Source: Actinoallomurus oryzae (GTDB lineage Bacteria > Actinomycetota > Actinomycetes > Streptosporangiales > Streptosporangiaceae). Taken from it: a DNA stretch of 64,000 bases. A program made the position numbers and the translations under genes. Positions 51,025-59,069 of this stretch are shown in pieces. The stretch is from positions 1 through 64,000 of the forward strand of contig NZ_BAABHF010000021.1 in NCBI RefSeq assembly GCF_039541955.1, in the 5' to 3' direction. The notes below the pieces were generated by a model that searched no databases, was not told where the DNA came from, and saw only the letters and a program-made list of their open reading frames with translations. Every line of letters begins with the position of its first letter. The stretch's first letter is position 1.

Positions 51025-51590
51025 GCGGACCTCTGCCGACATGCCCGGTTCGTCAATTATCTCCAGCGTATTTTCGGGCGGAGATACGCTTTCGAGCCGG
51101 GCTGAGCGGCTTCATGCGGCGATCGACCGATAAGAAGATGATTCGCCCTTCGCCGCGGGTCGAGCGTTTTCATGGTGATAGGCGACGTCTGTTCGCCATG
51201 CGGCGCGACGTCCATTGCCGGCCCGTCGCGGTGTCCGGCGTGGGCGTCGCGTGCCCGGTGCCCGTACGCGGCAGGATGTCGGGTGGTGTCGCAAAAGTGA
51301 ACCGCCGAAAGCGGCTCTGACGCCCTCGTCTCGTCGTCTACCACGCCACAACGACCCTTTGTGCGACGACCTGCCTTAGCGACCTACAAAGCCGGACAAG
51401 AAGCACCATTCCACTGCTCGTGACGGACGAAATCGGCCGTTCTCCTAAGCCGCATGATCTGCACCGTAATCATTAGCTCAAGAGGATAGTGATCTTGGTC
51501 GTACTGCCCGCATTGCGGGAATGAGGGGGCTGGTGGCGATGCCGGCAGCCGGGAGGAGTCCGGGCTGCCGCTGACATCAAGGGGGGACCC
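51025..51590. other. 566-base intergenic region, lower GC
   Basis: No gene is convincing here. Short frames on both strands lack ribosome sites and are arginine/histidine-rich. The part from about 51340 to 51520 is clearly less GC-rich than the surroundings and includes TAATCATTAG; it probably holds the promoter of the acidic surface protein. In the leader, CGGCAGCC (51543-51550) pairs with GGCTGCCG (51563-51570). No riboswitch consensus was recognised. Confidence 0.5.
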
Positions 51591-52220
51591 ATGAGGGTCA
51601 AGACTCTGACCCTGACAACCGCTTCAGCGGCCGCACTGACCATCGGCTTGGCCTCACCCGCGCTTGCCCTGGCGTCAACGGCCGACATGATCGGGGCAGT
51701 GCACAACCAGACGGGTTTCGGGGCGCACCACCAGGGTGTGCTCCACAACGGGATGCACCAGGTGGCGCTTCCCAAGGGTGACGATGACGACGACGATGAG
51801 GGCGACGACGACGGCGGCGGCGACGACGCCGAGATCGGCGGCTTCCACCGTACGCGCCACACCGGCCCGCGTGGCCTCTGTGGCATCGGTGGCAACATCG
51901 GCGGCTTCGCTCACGGCTGTGGTGAGGAGGCCGGGGACGACGACGATGACGACGAGGGCCCCGGCGGCGGTGACTTCGCCTCCGAGCACACGAGCGCATG
52001 CTGTGCGGGTGGCGGGCATGTGAGGGTGTCGCGACCGGCTCCGGCTCCGGCTGCTCCCGCTCCGCGGCGCTACGTTCCCATGGGGGCGGTGCGCACGGGC
52101 TTCGGCGGCACGCAGGGGACGAACGTCCCGCTGGGTGTCGCGGGGATGTCTCTGCTGCTCGGCGGTGCGGGGCTCCTCCCGCTGGCCCGCCGGCGCCTTC
52201 AGGCCAGTGCCCGTTCCTGA
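51591..52220 (+). CDS. Acidic secreted surface protein, probable class F sortase substrate
   Basis: 209 residues. A signal peptide (1-28, ending ALALA) precedes two acidic blocks (about 64-80 and 115-125, with up to six Asp in a row) set among His and Gly, four Cys in two pairs, and a Pro/Ala linker. The end is a hydrophobic segment (about 181-200) with an RRR tail, preceded by VPMGAVRTGFGGTQGTN. There is no LPXTG, but a PxG-V-x-TG-x-GG stretch before the segment is what I recall in proteins beside class F sortases. The sortase gene overlaps its 3' end by 14 bases. Asp runs may bind calcium. GGGGGG precedes the ATG. Confidence 0.75.
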   Translation: MRVKTLTLTTASAAALTIGLASPALALASTADMIGAVHNQTGFGAHHQGVLHNGMHQVALPKGDDDDDDEGDDDGGGDDAEIGGFHRTRHTGPRGLCGIGGNIGGFAHGCGEEAGDDDDDDEGPGGGDFASEHTSACCAGGGHVRVSRPAPAPAAPAPRRYVPMGAVRTGFGGTQGTNVPLGVAGMSLLLGGAGLLPLARRRLQASARS

Positions 52221-52851
52221 CTCATCGGCACGACCGCGTGGCGGCCGTCTCCTCACCGGGACGGCCGCCGCCCTGATCGCGGCGGGCTCGGCGGTCCTGG
52301 GGTTCGACGCCTGTCAGAACTCCGGGCCGCCGCGGCCTGCTCCGGAGGCGGCCCGGCCCCAGGCCGCGACCCCGTCATCGGGACCCGTCCTGGCGGCCTC
52401 CACTCCGGTCCACGTCGACATTCCGCGGATCGGCGTCCACTCGAAGCTGCTGTCCCTCGGGCTCCAGCACGACGGCACCATCGCCGTGCCGCCTCTGTCC
52501 GAGGCGCAGCTCGCGAGTTGGTACGACAAGGGGCCGACACCGGGGGAGCGCGGTCCTGCCGTGATCGTGGGGCACGTCGACACCAAGAAGGGGCCGGCCG
52601 TCTTCTTCAAGCTCGGCAAGCTGCGGCCCGGCGACATCGTCGACGTCACGCGCAAGGACGGGAAGGTCGCGGCGTTCTCGGTGGACTCCGTGGAGAACGT
52701 CTCCAAGAAGCACTTCCCGACCAAGCGGGTCTACGGCGAGGTCCGCTTCGCGGGCATCCGGCTCATCACCTGCGGCGGCGACTTCAACGGCCACAACTAC
52801 GAGGGCAACACGATCGTGTACGGGCACCTCATCGGCCAGCGACCGCGCTGA
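52207..52851 (+). CDS. Class F sortase
   Basis: 214 residues. A membrane anchor (about 12-32) and a Pro/Ala linker precede the sortase barrel (70-210). The catalytic histidine is in GHVDTKKGPAVF and the cysteine in RLITCGGDF; the end GNTIVYGHLI matches class F. Starting at GTG 52207 gives a 14-base overlap with the acidic surface protein, so they are translated together and the neighbour is its probable substrate. Alternative starts upstream lie within the other gene. A 24-bp duplication covers its stop codon. Confidence 0.9.
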   Translation: MPVPDSSARPRGGRLLTGTAAALIAAGSAVLGFDACQNSGPPRPAPEAARPQAATPSSGPVLAASTPVHVDIPRIGVHSKLLSLGLQHDGTIAVPPLSEAQLASWYDKGPTPGERGPAVIVGHVDTKKGPAVFFKLGKLRPGDIVDVTRKDGKVAAFSVDSVENVSKKHFPTKRVYGEVRFAGIRLITCGGDFNGHNYEGNTIVYGHLIGQRPR

Positions 52852-52885
52852 GTGACCACCGCTCGACCGCACTGAGTGACCACGG
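52841..52885 (+). repeat. 24-bp tandem duplication across the sortase stop codon
   Basis: The unit GACCGCGCTGAGTGACCACC at 52841 recurs at 52865 as GACCGCACTGAGTGACCACG, offset 24 bases. Both copies contain TGA in the same frame, because 24 is a multiple of three, so the reading frame ends at the first. Confidence 0.7.
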
Positions 52886-52963
52886 TTCTGACTCATGGCC
52901 TTTGCTCACGGACCGGGGATGGTTAACGTAGTGATGCCGGTCACAGCGAGTTGGGAGGGCCCC

Positions 52964-53392
52964 ATGCGCATCTCGGAAGTTCTCCGGAGGAAGGGCGGAG
53001 AAGTCGTGACGATCGAGCCGGAGGCGGACGTCCGTCACCTGCTCACCCTGCTCTCCGAGCGCAACATCGGTGCCGTCGTCGTCTCCACGGACGGCACCAC
53101 GATCGAGGGCATCGTCTCCGAGCGCGACATCGTCCGCCGGCTGGGTGAGCGCGGGGCCGCACTGCTCGACCAGCCGGTCTCATCGATCATGACGGCGACC
53201 GTACGTACCTGCGCGCCCGGCGACAACGTCGAAGACCTGCGCGCGACCATGACCGAACACCGCATCCGCCACCTGCCGGTGGTCCGCGACGGGCGTCTCG
53301 CCGGCATCGTCAGCATCGGTGACGTGGTCAAGTCCGCGATCGCCGAGCTGGAGAGCGAGCGCGAGCAACTGGTCGACTACATCAGCCGTTGA
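52964..53392 (+). CDS. Two-CBS-domain protein
   Basis: 142 residues, consisting almost wholly of two CBS motifs (about 8-60 and 75-130), with GAVVVSTDGTTIEGIVSERD and RHLPVVRDGRLAGIVSIGD as the loops. CBS pairs bind adenosine nucleotides and sense energy state. Stand-alone proteins of this type are common in actinomycetes, many hypoxia- or stress-induced. ATG 52964 follows GGGAGGG. The gene ends four bases before a TTG in the next frame; the following hydrolase starts 50 bases on. Confidence 0.88.
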   Translation: MRISEVLRRKGGEVVTIEPEADVRHLLTLLSERNIGAVVVSTDGTTIEGIVSERDIVRRLGERGAALLDQPVSSIMTATVRTCAPGDNVEDLRATMTEHRIRHLPVVRDGRLAGIVSIGDVVKSAIAELESEREQLVDYISR

Positions 53393-53442
53393 AGGGCCGC
53401 GCCGAGGGCCCGCGAGCGCGCCGCCGCGGGGCCGACGGCACC

Positions 53443-54213
53443 ATGGAGGGCATGATCGTCCAGCCCTTGACCCTCTACTCCATGGACGGCGTGCGCATCG
53501 ACGCCGGGCACCTGCCCGGCGCGGACGGCCTGTGCGTGGTGCTCGCGCACGGCTTCACCGGCAATCGGCGCCTGCCGGCTCCCCGCCGCATCGCCGCCGC
53601 ACTGAACCGCGTCGCCGGCGTGATCGCCATCGACCTTCGCGGGCACGGCAGGTCCGGCGGCCTGTCGACCGCCGGCGACCGCGAGATCCTCGACGTCGAC
53701 GCCGCCGTACGCCACGCGCGTCACCTCGGGTACGAACGCGTGGCGCTGGTCGGCTTCTCGATGGGCGGCATGATCGTCATTCGGCACGCGGCGCTGCTCG
53801 GCGGCGTGGACGCTGTCGTTTCGGTCAGCGCGCCCGCCCGCTGGTACTACCGTGACACCAGGCCGATGCGCCGGGCGCACTGGGCGATCGAACGCCGCAG
53901 CGGCCGCGTGGCCGTGCGCCTGGCCCGGCGAACGCGCATCACCCCACGGGGCTGGGTGCGGGAGCCCGAGGCGCCGTACGCGGTCGCGGGACGCATTTCT
54001 CCCGTGCCGCTCCTGGTGGTTCACGGTGACAGTGACCCTTTTCTTCCGGTCGAACACGCAGAGCAGTTGTACGATGCCGCAGGCGAGCCGCGCGAGCTGT
54101 GGGTCGAGCCCGGCTTCGGGCATGCGGAGGGCGCCATGACCCGTGCGCTCATGGGGCGCATCGGCGATTGGGCCGCCGCCCGCTCGCTGGAAAACCGCCG
54201 GTCTCATTCCTAA
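53443..54213 (+). CDS. Alpha/beta hydrolase
   Basis: 256 residues. The nucleophile elbow is GFSMGG, with GHG in VLAHGFTGN as oxyanion loop, the acid in VVHGDSDPFLPV, and the catalytic His in the EPGFGHAEG segment. The fold and size fit esterases and lysophospholipase-like enzymes, but the substrate is unknown. Start choice is uncertain: ATG 53443 and ATG 53452 both fit, and the longer frame from TTG 53389 is unlikely. It follows the CBS gene in the same direction. Confidence 0.88.
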   Translation: MEGMIVQPLTLYSMDGVRIDAGHLPGADGLCVVLAHGFTGNRRLPAPRRIAAALNRVAGVIAIDLRGHGRSGGLSTAGDREILDVDAAVRHARHLGYERVALVGFSMGGMIVIRHAALLGGVDAVVSVSAPARWYYRDTRPMRRAHWAIERRSGRVAVRLARRTRITPRGWVREPEAPYAVAGRISPVPLLVVHGDSDPFLPVEHAEQLYDAAGEPRELWVEPGFGHAEGAMTRALMGRIGDWAAARSLENRRSHS

Positions 54214-54281
54214 CCAGGCGCGATTACAAAAAGTATTTCCGAGAGTCACGGAGTGCACCGCCGGGAATGCTCTAATCCGCT

Positions 54282-54308
54282 ACCGTTACGCACCATACGA
54301 GTAACGGT
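54282..54308. promoter_or_regulatory. Inverted repeat upstream of lipoprotein gene
   Basis: ACCGTTAC (54282-54289) and GTAACGGT (54301-54308) form perfect 8-bp arms with an 11-base spacer, about 90 bases before the lipoprotein start. A dimeric regulator site is possible. Confidence 0.5.
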
Positions 54309-54396
54309 GACGCGGGTCGCCGGGTGCGTGTGCGGGGCGCGCCGTCGGGCGATCCGCCAGGCGCCGTGCGCCCGGTTCGTGGTTCGGGAGGCGCGG

Positions 54397-55014
54397 GTGA
54401 AGAGGCTGCTGCTGGTGATGGTGGCGCTGGTCGGGGTCGCCGGATGTGGCAGGGGCGATCAGGTGCCCACCTCGGCGTCCGTCGCCCCCTCGCAGTCGAG
54501 CACCGTGGCGATGCCCGCGTTCCTGCGGGTGACAGGACGGCCCACCAGCTCGATGATGGCCGTCGTCTGGCGCAACGGCGTCGCGACGATCACCAGCCGG
54601 CTCAGTGGACGGAAGACCACGATCTCCGGGAAGGCCGGGCGCTACACGCGGAACGGCCGGCTCCTGGCCGTCGTCCGGAACTACCGCGACGGCGTACGCC
54701 TGAAGGACGCCGCCGGGGTCACCCTCTGGCGCGCCCGGATCTCACGGACCCAGGTGCAGATCCGGCGCGGTGAGACCGAGGTGCGCTACACGTTCCGGCC
54801 GTACGGCGACGACCGGATCATCGTCCGGCAGGGCACGCTTCTGGTCGGAAGCGTCCGCGCCGTCGAGAACGGCGCCGAACTGCTCGACGCACGCGGTGTG
54901 CGGCTGGGACTGTCGTCCTCACGGCCGGGCAACGACATGGCCGTGCTGCTGTGCTCGGAGATCCCCCCGGACCTGCGCGCGATCCTCACCGCCGTACTCC
55001 TCCGCCGCCGCTGA
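54397..55014 (+). CDS. Lipoprotein of unknown function
   Basis: 205 residues. The lipobox GVAGC puts the lipidated cysteine at residue 17. The mature part is a beta-rich, arginine-containing domain with repeated RNGVATITSRLSGRKT and RLKDAAGVTLWRARI turns, like a small beta barrel or sandwich. No family is recognised. GTG 54397 has GGGAGG upstream and fits the signal peptide. A palindrome lies about 90 bases upstream. Confidence 0.75.
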   Translation: MKRLLLVMVALVGVAGCGRGDQVPTSASVAPSQSSTVAMPAFLRVTGRPTSSMMAVVWRNGVATITSRLSGRKTTISGKAGRYTRNGRLLAVVRNYRDGVRLKDAAGVTLWRARISRTQVQIRRGETEVRYTFRPYGDDRIIVRQGTLLVGSVRAVENGAELLDARGVRLGLSSSRPGNDMAVLLCSEIPPDLRAILTAVLLRRR

Positions 55015-55159
55015 CGCGGGTGACCGGACGCTCTCCAGCGTTCGGACGCGCGGGACTGGGCGCCCTCGCGGGCTCGTCGGCGGGAAAGCGGGTGGGCGGG
55101 GCGGCGTCCGGGCTGGTAACCTTCCGGCGGCTGTGACATCGCGCGAGGAGGTGAGACCC

Positions 55160-55213
55160 ATGAACGCTGGACACACGTGGGTGCTCCCCTCGTCGTCACG
55201 GTCGGGCGATTGA
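55160..55213 (+). CDS. Candidate 17-codon leader ORF with perfect ribosome site
   Basis: The frame MNAGHTWVLPSSSRSGD starts at ATG 55160, eight bases after AGGAGG in AGGAGGTGAG, a near-perfect anti-SD match. It stops 26 bases before the alpha/beta hydrolase start. A ribosome site this strong in an apparently empty spacer suggests a translated leader peptide that may control the hydrolase. No known leader family is claimed, and it could be fortuitous. Confidence 0.45.
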   Translation: MNAGHTWVLPSSSRSGD

Positions 55214-55238
55214 CGTAGGGGTCGCCGGGAGCGCCTCG

Positions 55239-56042
55239 ATGACAAGGCACTCCCGAAAGGCAACACCTTTGCATTCTTTGCGTTTCACCGCGGAGACGTC
55301 CTCGACCGGCGTTCTCGAACGCGACTTCATCGTGGGCGAGGTCACCGGCGTGCTCTGGTCGCCCGCCTCCGGCTCCGATCATTCCCCGCTGGTGCTGATG
55401 GGTCACGGTGGCGGCCTCCACAAGAAGACGCCGGGTCTCATGGCTCGTGCCCACGACAGCGTGACCAGGTGGGGTGTCACCGTGGTCGCCATCGATGCGC
55501 CGGGGCACGGCGACCGCCCGCGCACGGCGGAGGACGATCAGGCCCGTGCCGAGATGCGGCAGGCGATGGAGTCGGGCGAGCTCGAACGTTTCGAGTCGAT
55601 CAGCGTCCGCTACAGCACCTCCCTGGCGGAGCGTGCCGTACCGGAATGGCAGGCGACCCTGGACGCCCTTCAAGAACTGCCCGAGATCGGCGCCGAAGCG
55701 CCGATCGGCTACGGGGGCGGCATGTCGTTGGGCACTGCGATCGGAATCCCGCTGACGGCGATCGAACCCAGGATCACCGCCGCGATCTTCGGCGGCGGGT
55801 TCTTCGCGCACGAGGCCCTGATCGAGGCGGCCAGGCAGATCACCGTCCCGGTCCAGTTCCTGCTCCCGTGGGACGAAGAGTACGTCGATCGCCGATCCGT
55901 TCTCGCGTTGTTCGACGCCTTCGCCGCAAAGGACAAGACGTTGCTCGCCAACCCCGGCACTCATCGCAACATGCGCTGGGTCGGGGTCGACAGCGAGTTC
56001 TTGGTCCGCCATCTCGGCCGGGCCGGCACGTCACCGGCCTGA
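55239..56042 (+). CDS. Alpha/beta hydrolase, dienelactone-hydrolase-like
   Basis: 267 residues. The oxyanion loop is LMGHGGGLHKK; the elbow pentapeptide GMSLG (in PIGYGGGMSLGTAIG) holds the nucleophile Ser; the acid follows in FLLPWDEEYVD and the His probably in NPGTHRNMRW. The pattern fits small actinomycete hydrolases of the dienelactone-hydrolase group. Its substrate is unknown. ATG 55239 has GGGAGC upstream. A 17-codon ORF with a strong ribosome site lies just before it, and a long terminator hairpin follows. Confidence 0.85.
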   Translation: MTRHSRKATPLHSLRFTAETSSTGVLERDFIVGEVTGVLWSPASGSDHSPLVLMGHGGGLHKKTPGLMARAHDSVTRWGVTVVAIDAPGHGDRPRTAEDDQARAEMRQAMESGELERFESISVRYSTSLAERAVPEWQATLDALQELPEIGAEAPIGYGGGMSLGTAIGIPLTAIEPRITAAIFGGGFFAHEALIEAARQITVPVQFLLPWDEEYVDRRSVLALFDAFAAKDKTLLANPGTHRNMRWVGVDSEFLVRHLGRAGTSPA

Positions 56043-56049
56043 CCTGACC

Positions 56050-56086
56050 GGTGTCGGCGTCCGGCGCGGAGCCGGACGCCGACACC
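56050..56086. terminator. Strong hairpin terminator
   Basis: A perfect 16-bp stem, GGTGTCGGCGTCCGGC (56050-56065) with GCCGGACGCCGACACC (56071-56086), closes a GCGGA loop. It begins eight bases after the hydrolase stop. Confidence 0.88.
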
Positions 56087-56232
56087 GCCCTCGTGGAGCC
56101 TCACCTTCCCCCGGCGGCCCCGAGATCGACGACCTCACACCGCATCGGAAGGAAGTACCCGGCTTCCCGGCCCGTTCCGGCATCGCTCATAATGTAGAAC
56201 GACGTCCCGTACGACGGAACAAGGGAGCCGGA

Positions 56233-56832
56233 ATGGATCAAGCCGCGATCGAGCGGGCGATCGGGGAGGCGCGTCTGCTGCCCGTACTCCGCACCCCGGA
56301 CGCCGGGGGAGCCGTGCGGGCGGCTTCGACGCTCCTCGACGCGGGCCTGGGCGTCGTCGAGCTCACCGCCACGACGCCGGGCTGGGCGGACGCGCTGCGC
56401 GACGTACGGCGGGCGTACCCCGATGCGGTTCTCGGCGCGGGCACGGTGACCGCCGAGGCCGACGCGCGCCGCGCGGTCGAGGCGGGTGCCGACTTCCTCG
56501 TCAGCCCGTACCCGGCCGAGGCCGTCCGCGCGTTCGCCGCCGGCACGGGCACGGTGTTCCTGGAGGGCGGGTTCACGCCGGGGGAGGTCGCGGCGGCGTC
56601 CGGGCGCGGCATCGCCAAGCTGTTCCCCGCGCACGTCGGCGGCCCGGCGTACCTGCGTTCGGTCCTGGCCGTCCTGCCGGGCGCGCGGATCGTCCCGACC
56701 GGCGGCATCGGCCTGAGCGAGGTCCGCGCCTACCTCGACGCGGGCGCGTACGCGGTGGGCGTGGGTTCGGAGCTGGTCAAGTCACCCGACCCGGCCGCGG
56801 CAGTACGTGAGCTGCTGAAGGAGCTGTCGTGA
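56233..56832 (+). CDS. eda: KDPG/4-hydroxy-2-oxoglutarate aldolase
   Basis: 199 residues of TIM-barrel class I aldolase. Arg20 (LPVLR), catalytic Glu43 (VVELTATTPG) and Schiff-base Lys129 (GIAKLFPAH) are in place; many relatives have FPAE where this has FPAH. It splits 2-keto-3-deoxy-6-phosphogluconate into pyruvate and glyceraldehyde-3-phosphate. The PfkB kinase gene 64 bases downstream would supply its substrate. No Edd or sugar dehydratase is beside it, so the pair probably serves hexuronate or galactonate breakdown encoded partly elsewhere (inference). Confidence 0.93.
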   Translation: MDQAAIERAIGEARLLPVLRTPDAGGAVRAASTLLDAGLGVVELTATTPGWADALRDVRRAYPDAVLGAGTVTAEADARRAVEAGADFLVSPYPAEAVRAFAAGTGTVFLEGGFTPGEVAAASGRGIAKLFPAHVGGPAYLRSVLAVLPGARIVPTGGIGLSEVRAYLDAGAYAVGVGSELVKSPDPAAAVRELLKELS

Positions 56833-56852
56833 ACGAGCGGAGCGAGCGAACC
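56829..56852 (+). repeat. 24-bp intergenic repeat starting at a stop codon, copy 2
   Basis: It begins GTGAACGAGCGGAGCGAGCG and ends AACC, with TGA being the stop codon of eda. It matches the copy at 6695-6718 (minus strand) at 21 of 24 positions. The shared context is the same: right after a stop, ahead of a cotranscribed gene with CGACGAAGGAGG and GTG start. Confidence 0.65.
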
Positions 56853-56896
56853 AAAAAGCACGCACGCCTGGTCACTCTTCCGACGAAGGAGGACTC

Positions 56897-57826
56897 GTGA
56901 AGGGGAACCCGGATGTGGTCGTCATCGGAGAGCCGTTGGTGGAGTTCTCCGCGGCCACGCCGTTGACCAGCGCGGATACGTTTCGCCTGTCGTTCTCCGG
57001 TGACGCGCTCAACGCCGCGGTCGCGGCCGCCGCGGCCGGGGCGCACGTCGCTCTGGTCACGCGGACCGGAGAGGACGAGTTCGGCGAACGCCTGATCGCC
57101 TTCGCCGCGGCGCACGGGATCGACACGCGCTGGATGTGGCGCGGGCCCGGCCATTCGGGCGCGTACGCCGTCGGTGCGGACCCGGTCGGCGAACGGGCCT
57201 TCGCGTACATGCGGTCGGGCAGCGCGGCGTCACGGCTGTCCCCGGCGGACGTGGCCGCCGCACCGGTGGCGACGGCCGGGGCGGTGCTGCTCTCCGGCAT
57301 CACCGCGGCGCTGTCGGAGTCCTGCGCCGCCACCGTCGTGGCCGCGGCGGAGGAGGCCCGTGGCGCGGTGGTCTACGACCCGAACTTCCGCGGCCGGCTG
57401 ACCACGCCGGAGGCGGCGCGGGAGATCCTGGCGAAGGTGGCTCCGCACGCCGCACTGATCACCCCGTCCTGCCCGGCGGACAGCGTGGCGCTGCTGGGTA
57501 CCGCCGATCCGGGGGAGGCCGCCGAGGCCTGCCTGGGGCTGGGCGCGGAGGCGGCCGCGGTGACCCGTGGCGCGGACGGCGTGCACGTGGCGTCGGCGGC
57601 CGGCCGTACGACGGTGCCGGCCGTACCGGCCGAGGTGATCGTGGACGCGACGGGCGCGGGCGACGCGTTCGCCGGCGTGGTGACGGCCCTCCTGGCCACC
57701 AAGGCATCGCTGGTGGACGCGGTGAGAGCGGGCACCGCGGCGGCGTCGGTGTCGCTGGCGGGCCAGGGCGGCACCGGCCGGGTGGCGACGGCAGCGGAGA
57801 TCGACGCCCTCCTGCGCGACTCGTAG
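56897..57826 (+). CDS. PfkB-family kinase, probable 2-keto-3-deoxygluconate kinase
   Basis: 309 residues of ribokinase fold. The sugar-binding SGDALNAAVAAAAAG start is at about 34-48, and the anion hole DATGAGDAFAG at 250-260 includes catalytic Asp256. In this gene pair the expected reaction is phosphorylation of 2-keto-3-deoxygluconate to KDPG, the aldolase substrate. That is inferred from context, not shown by specific residues. The GTG start is preceded by GAAGGAGG. The convergent IclR gene is 21 bases downstream and is the likely repressor. Confidence 0.88.
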   Translation: MKGNPDVVVIGEPLVEFSAATPLTSADTFRLSFSGDALNAAVAAAAAGAHVALVTRTGEDEFGERLIAFAAAHGIDTRWMWRGPGHSGAYAVGADPVGERAFAYMRSGSAASRLSPADVAAAPVATAGAVLLSGITAALSESCAATVVAAAEEARGAVVYDPNFRGRLTTPEAAREILAKVAPHAALITPSCPADSVALLGTADPGEAAEACLGLGAEAAAVTRGADGVHVASAAGRTTVPAVPAEVIVDATGAGDAFAGVVTALLATKASLVDAVRAGTAAASVSLAGQGGTGRVATAAEIDALLRDS

Positions 57827-57847
57827 GTCGTCGCCTGGAGAACCGAG

Positions 57848-58690
57848 TCAGCGCGTCCGTGGCGATGAGTGATCCGTCACGGACGCTTCGGTGACGGCCA
57901 TCCCATCGACGGTGCGGGCGAGGTCCGTCGGGGCGTGGTCCAGAGGGGCGCCCAGCGCCAGGGAGACGTCGCGGGCGGCGGTGACGACCTCGTCGGCGAG
58001 GTGCTTGTCGTCCGGGTCGACCTCGAACGTCAGGCCCGAGATCGAGATGCCGCCCATCACCGTGCCCGTGTGGTCGAACACCGGGGCGCCGACGCAGCGG
58101 ATGCCGGCCTCGTTCTCCTCGTCGTCGACCGCGTAGCCCCGGCGGCGTATCTCCGCCAGGTGGTCCAGCAGCGCTTGCGATTGGGTGATCGTGTGGTCGG
58201 TGCGGCGTCCGAGCCCGGTGCGGGAGGTGATCGAGGCGACCTCCCCGTCGCGCAGCTGGGCCAGGATCGCCTTGCCGATCGAGGTGGAGTGCAGCGGCAT
58301 GCTCATGCCGACCCGTGAGGCCATCTGGTACGGGCGCAGGCCTTCGACCTTGCGTACGTAGACGGCCTCGTCGCCGCTGCGGACCGCGAAGTGCACGGTG
58401 AAGCCCGTACGGTCGCGCAGGCGCTGCAGGGCCGTGTCGGCGTGCTGCGCCGGGTCGAAGCGGCTCATCACCTTGCCGGCCAGTGTCAGGATGCGTGGGC
58501 CCGGTACGTACCCGCCGCTCCCGTCGGCGCGGGCGAAACCCCACCCGACGAGTGACTGCAGGATGCGGTGCACCGTCGACTTGGGCAGCCCCGTGCCGGT
58601 CGCGATGTCGGTCACCCGCCGGTGCTCGGCGAGTGCTTCGAGCACCATGAGCGCCTTGTCGATGGAACCGCCGCCGGTCGAGCTCACCAC
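57848..58690 (-). CDS. IclR-family transcriptional regulator
   Basis: 280 residues. The winged helix (about 8-70) includes LEALAEHRRVTDIATGTGLPKSTVHRILQSL. The effector domain (about 80-250) has HFAVRSGDEAVYVRKVEG, SMPLHSTSIGKAIL and CVGAPVFDHTGTVMGGISISG. In sugar-acid loci of this type the regulator represses the aldolase and kinase until KDG or KDPG is present. It is convergent with the kinase. GTG start. A site of its own is not obvious in the 56101-56232 leader. Confidence 0.92.
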   Translation of the reverse strand: MVSSTGGGSIDKALMVLEALAEHRRVTDIATGTGLPKSTVHRILQSLVGWGFARADGSGGYVPGPRILTLAGKVMSRFDPAQHADTALQRLRDRTGFTVHFAVRSGDEAVYVRKVEGLRPYQMASRVGMSMPLHSTSIGKAILAQLRDGEVASITSRTGLGRRTDHTITQSQALLDHLAEIRRRGYAVDDEENEAGIRCVGAPVFDHTGTVMGGISISGLTFEVDPDDKHLADEVVTAARDVSLALGAPLDHAPTDLARTVDGMAVTEASVTDHSSPRTR

Positions 58691-58808
58691 ACGCTGAGCC
58701 TATCCCCGTGGCCGACCGCGAAACCGGGCAGCTCACCGGCGCGTACGGATCGCCGGGGCCGCCCCGGTCCCGCAGGCCGTGCGGTCTGCTCCGGCGAGCC
58801 GCCGGAGG

Positions 58809-59057
58809 TCAGCACCAGAAGGCCGTCATGCGCCAGCGGCCGTGGTCGCACTCGAGTTCGTACGTGCGCTCCGGGGTGTCGGAGGATCGGGCCCGCACCT
58901 GCCAGAGCTGGGTGTCGACGCCGTCCTGCGGGCGGCGGAAGGCGAGCATCTTGAGGAAGGTGATGACCTCGTAGTCACAGTCGTCCTGACGGAAGCAGGC
59001 CGGACTGTCGCCGCGAATCTTGACCTGGACCGGTTGATCGCACGTTCGCCGCTTCAT
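58809..59057 (-). CDS. Small cysteine-rich protein, LexA-controlled candidate
   Basis: 82 residues, not recognised. Cysteines are at 6, 21, 27, 70 and 82, so zinc or disulfide binding is possible. The middle is helical (YEVITFLKMLAF), and the end is rich in Trp and Arg (GRWRMTAFWC). ATG 59057 is preceded by TACAAT at 59064-59069 and by a perfect LexA box at 59070-59085; with no ribosome site, transcription probably begins at or next to the ATG, giving a leaderless mRNA. It should be induced by DNA damage (inference). A longer frame to 59231 is not supported. Confidence 0.7.
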   Translation of the reverse strand: MKRRTCDQPVQVKIRGDSPACFRQDDCDYEVITFLKMLAFRRPQDGVDTQLWQVRARSSDTPERTYELECDHGRWRMTAFWC

Positions 59058-59069
59058 GTCTCGATTGTA

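Noticed and set aside
51057..51344. Small genes in the 51025-51590 spacer on either strand
   Set aside because: No ribosome sites, unusual His/Arg composition and no recognisable domains.
51360..51590. c-di-AMP riboswitch before the acidic surface protein
   Set aside because: The conserved core sequences of that class were not found; only a simple hairpin is present.
56187..56222. IclR operator upstream of eda
   Set aside because: ACGACG occurs twice, 12 bases apart, but as a direct repeat; no convincing dyad was found.
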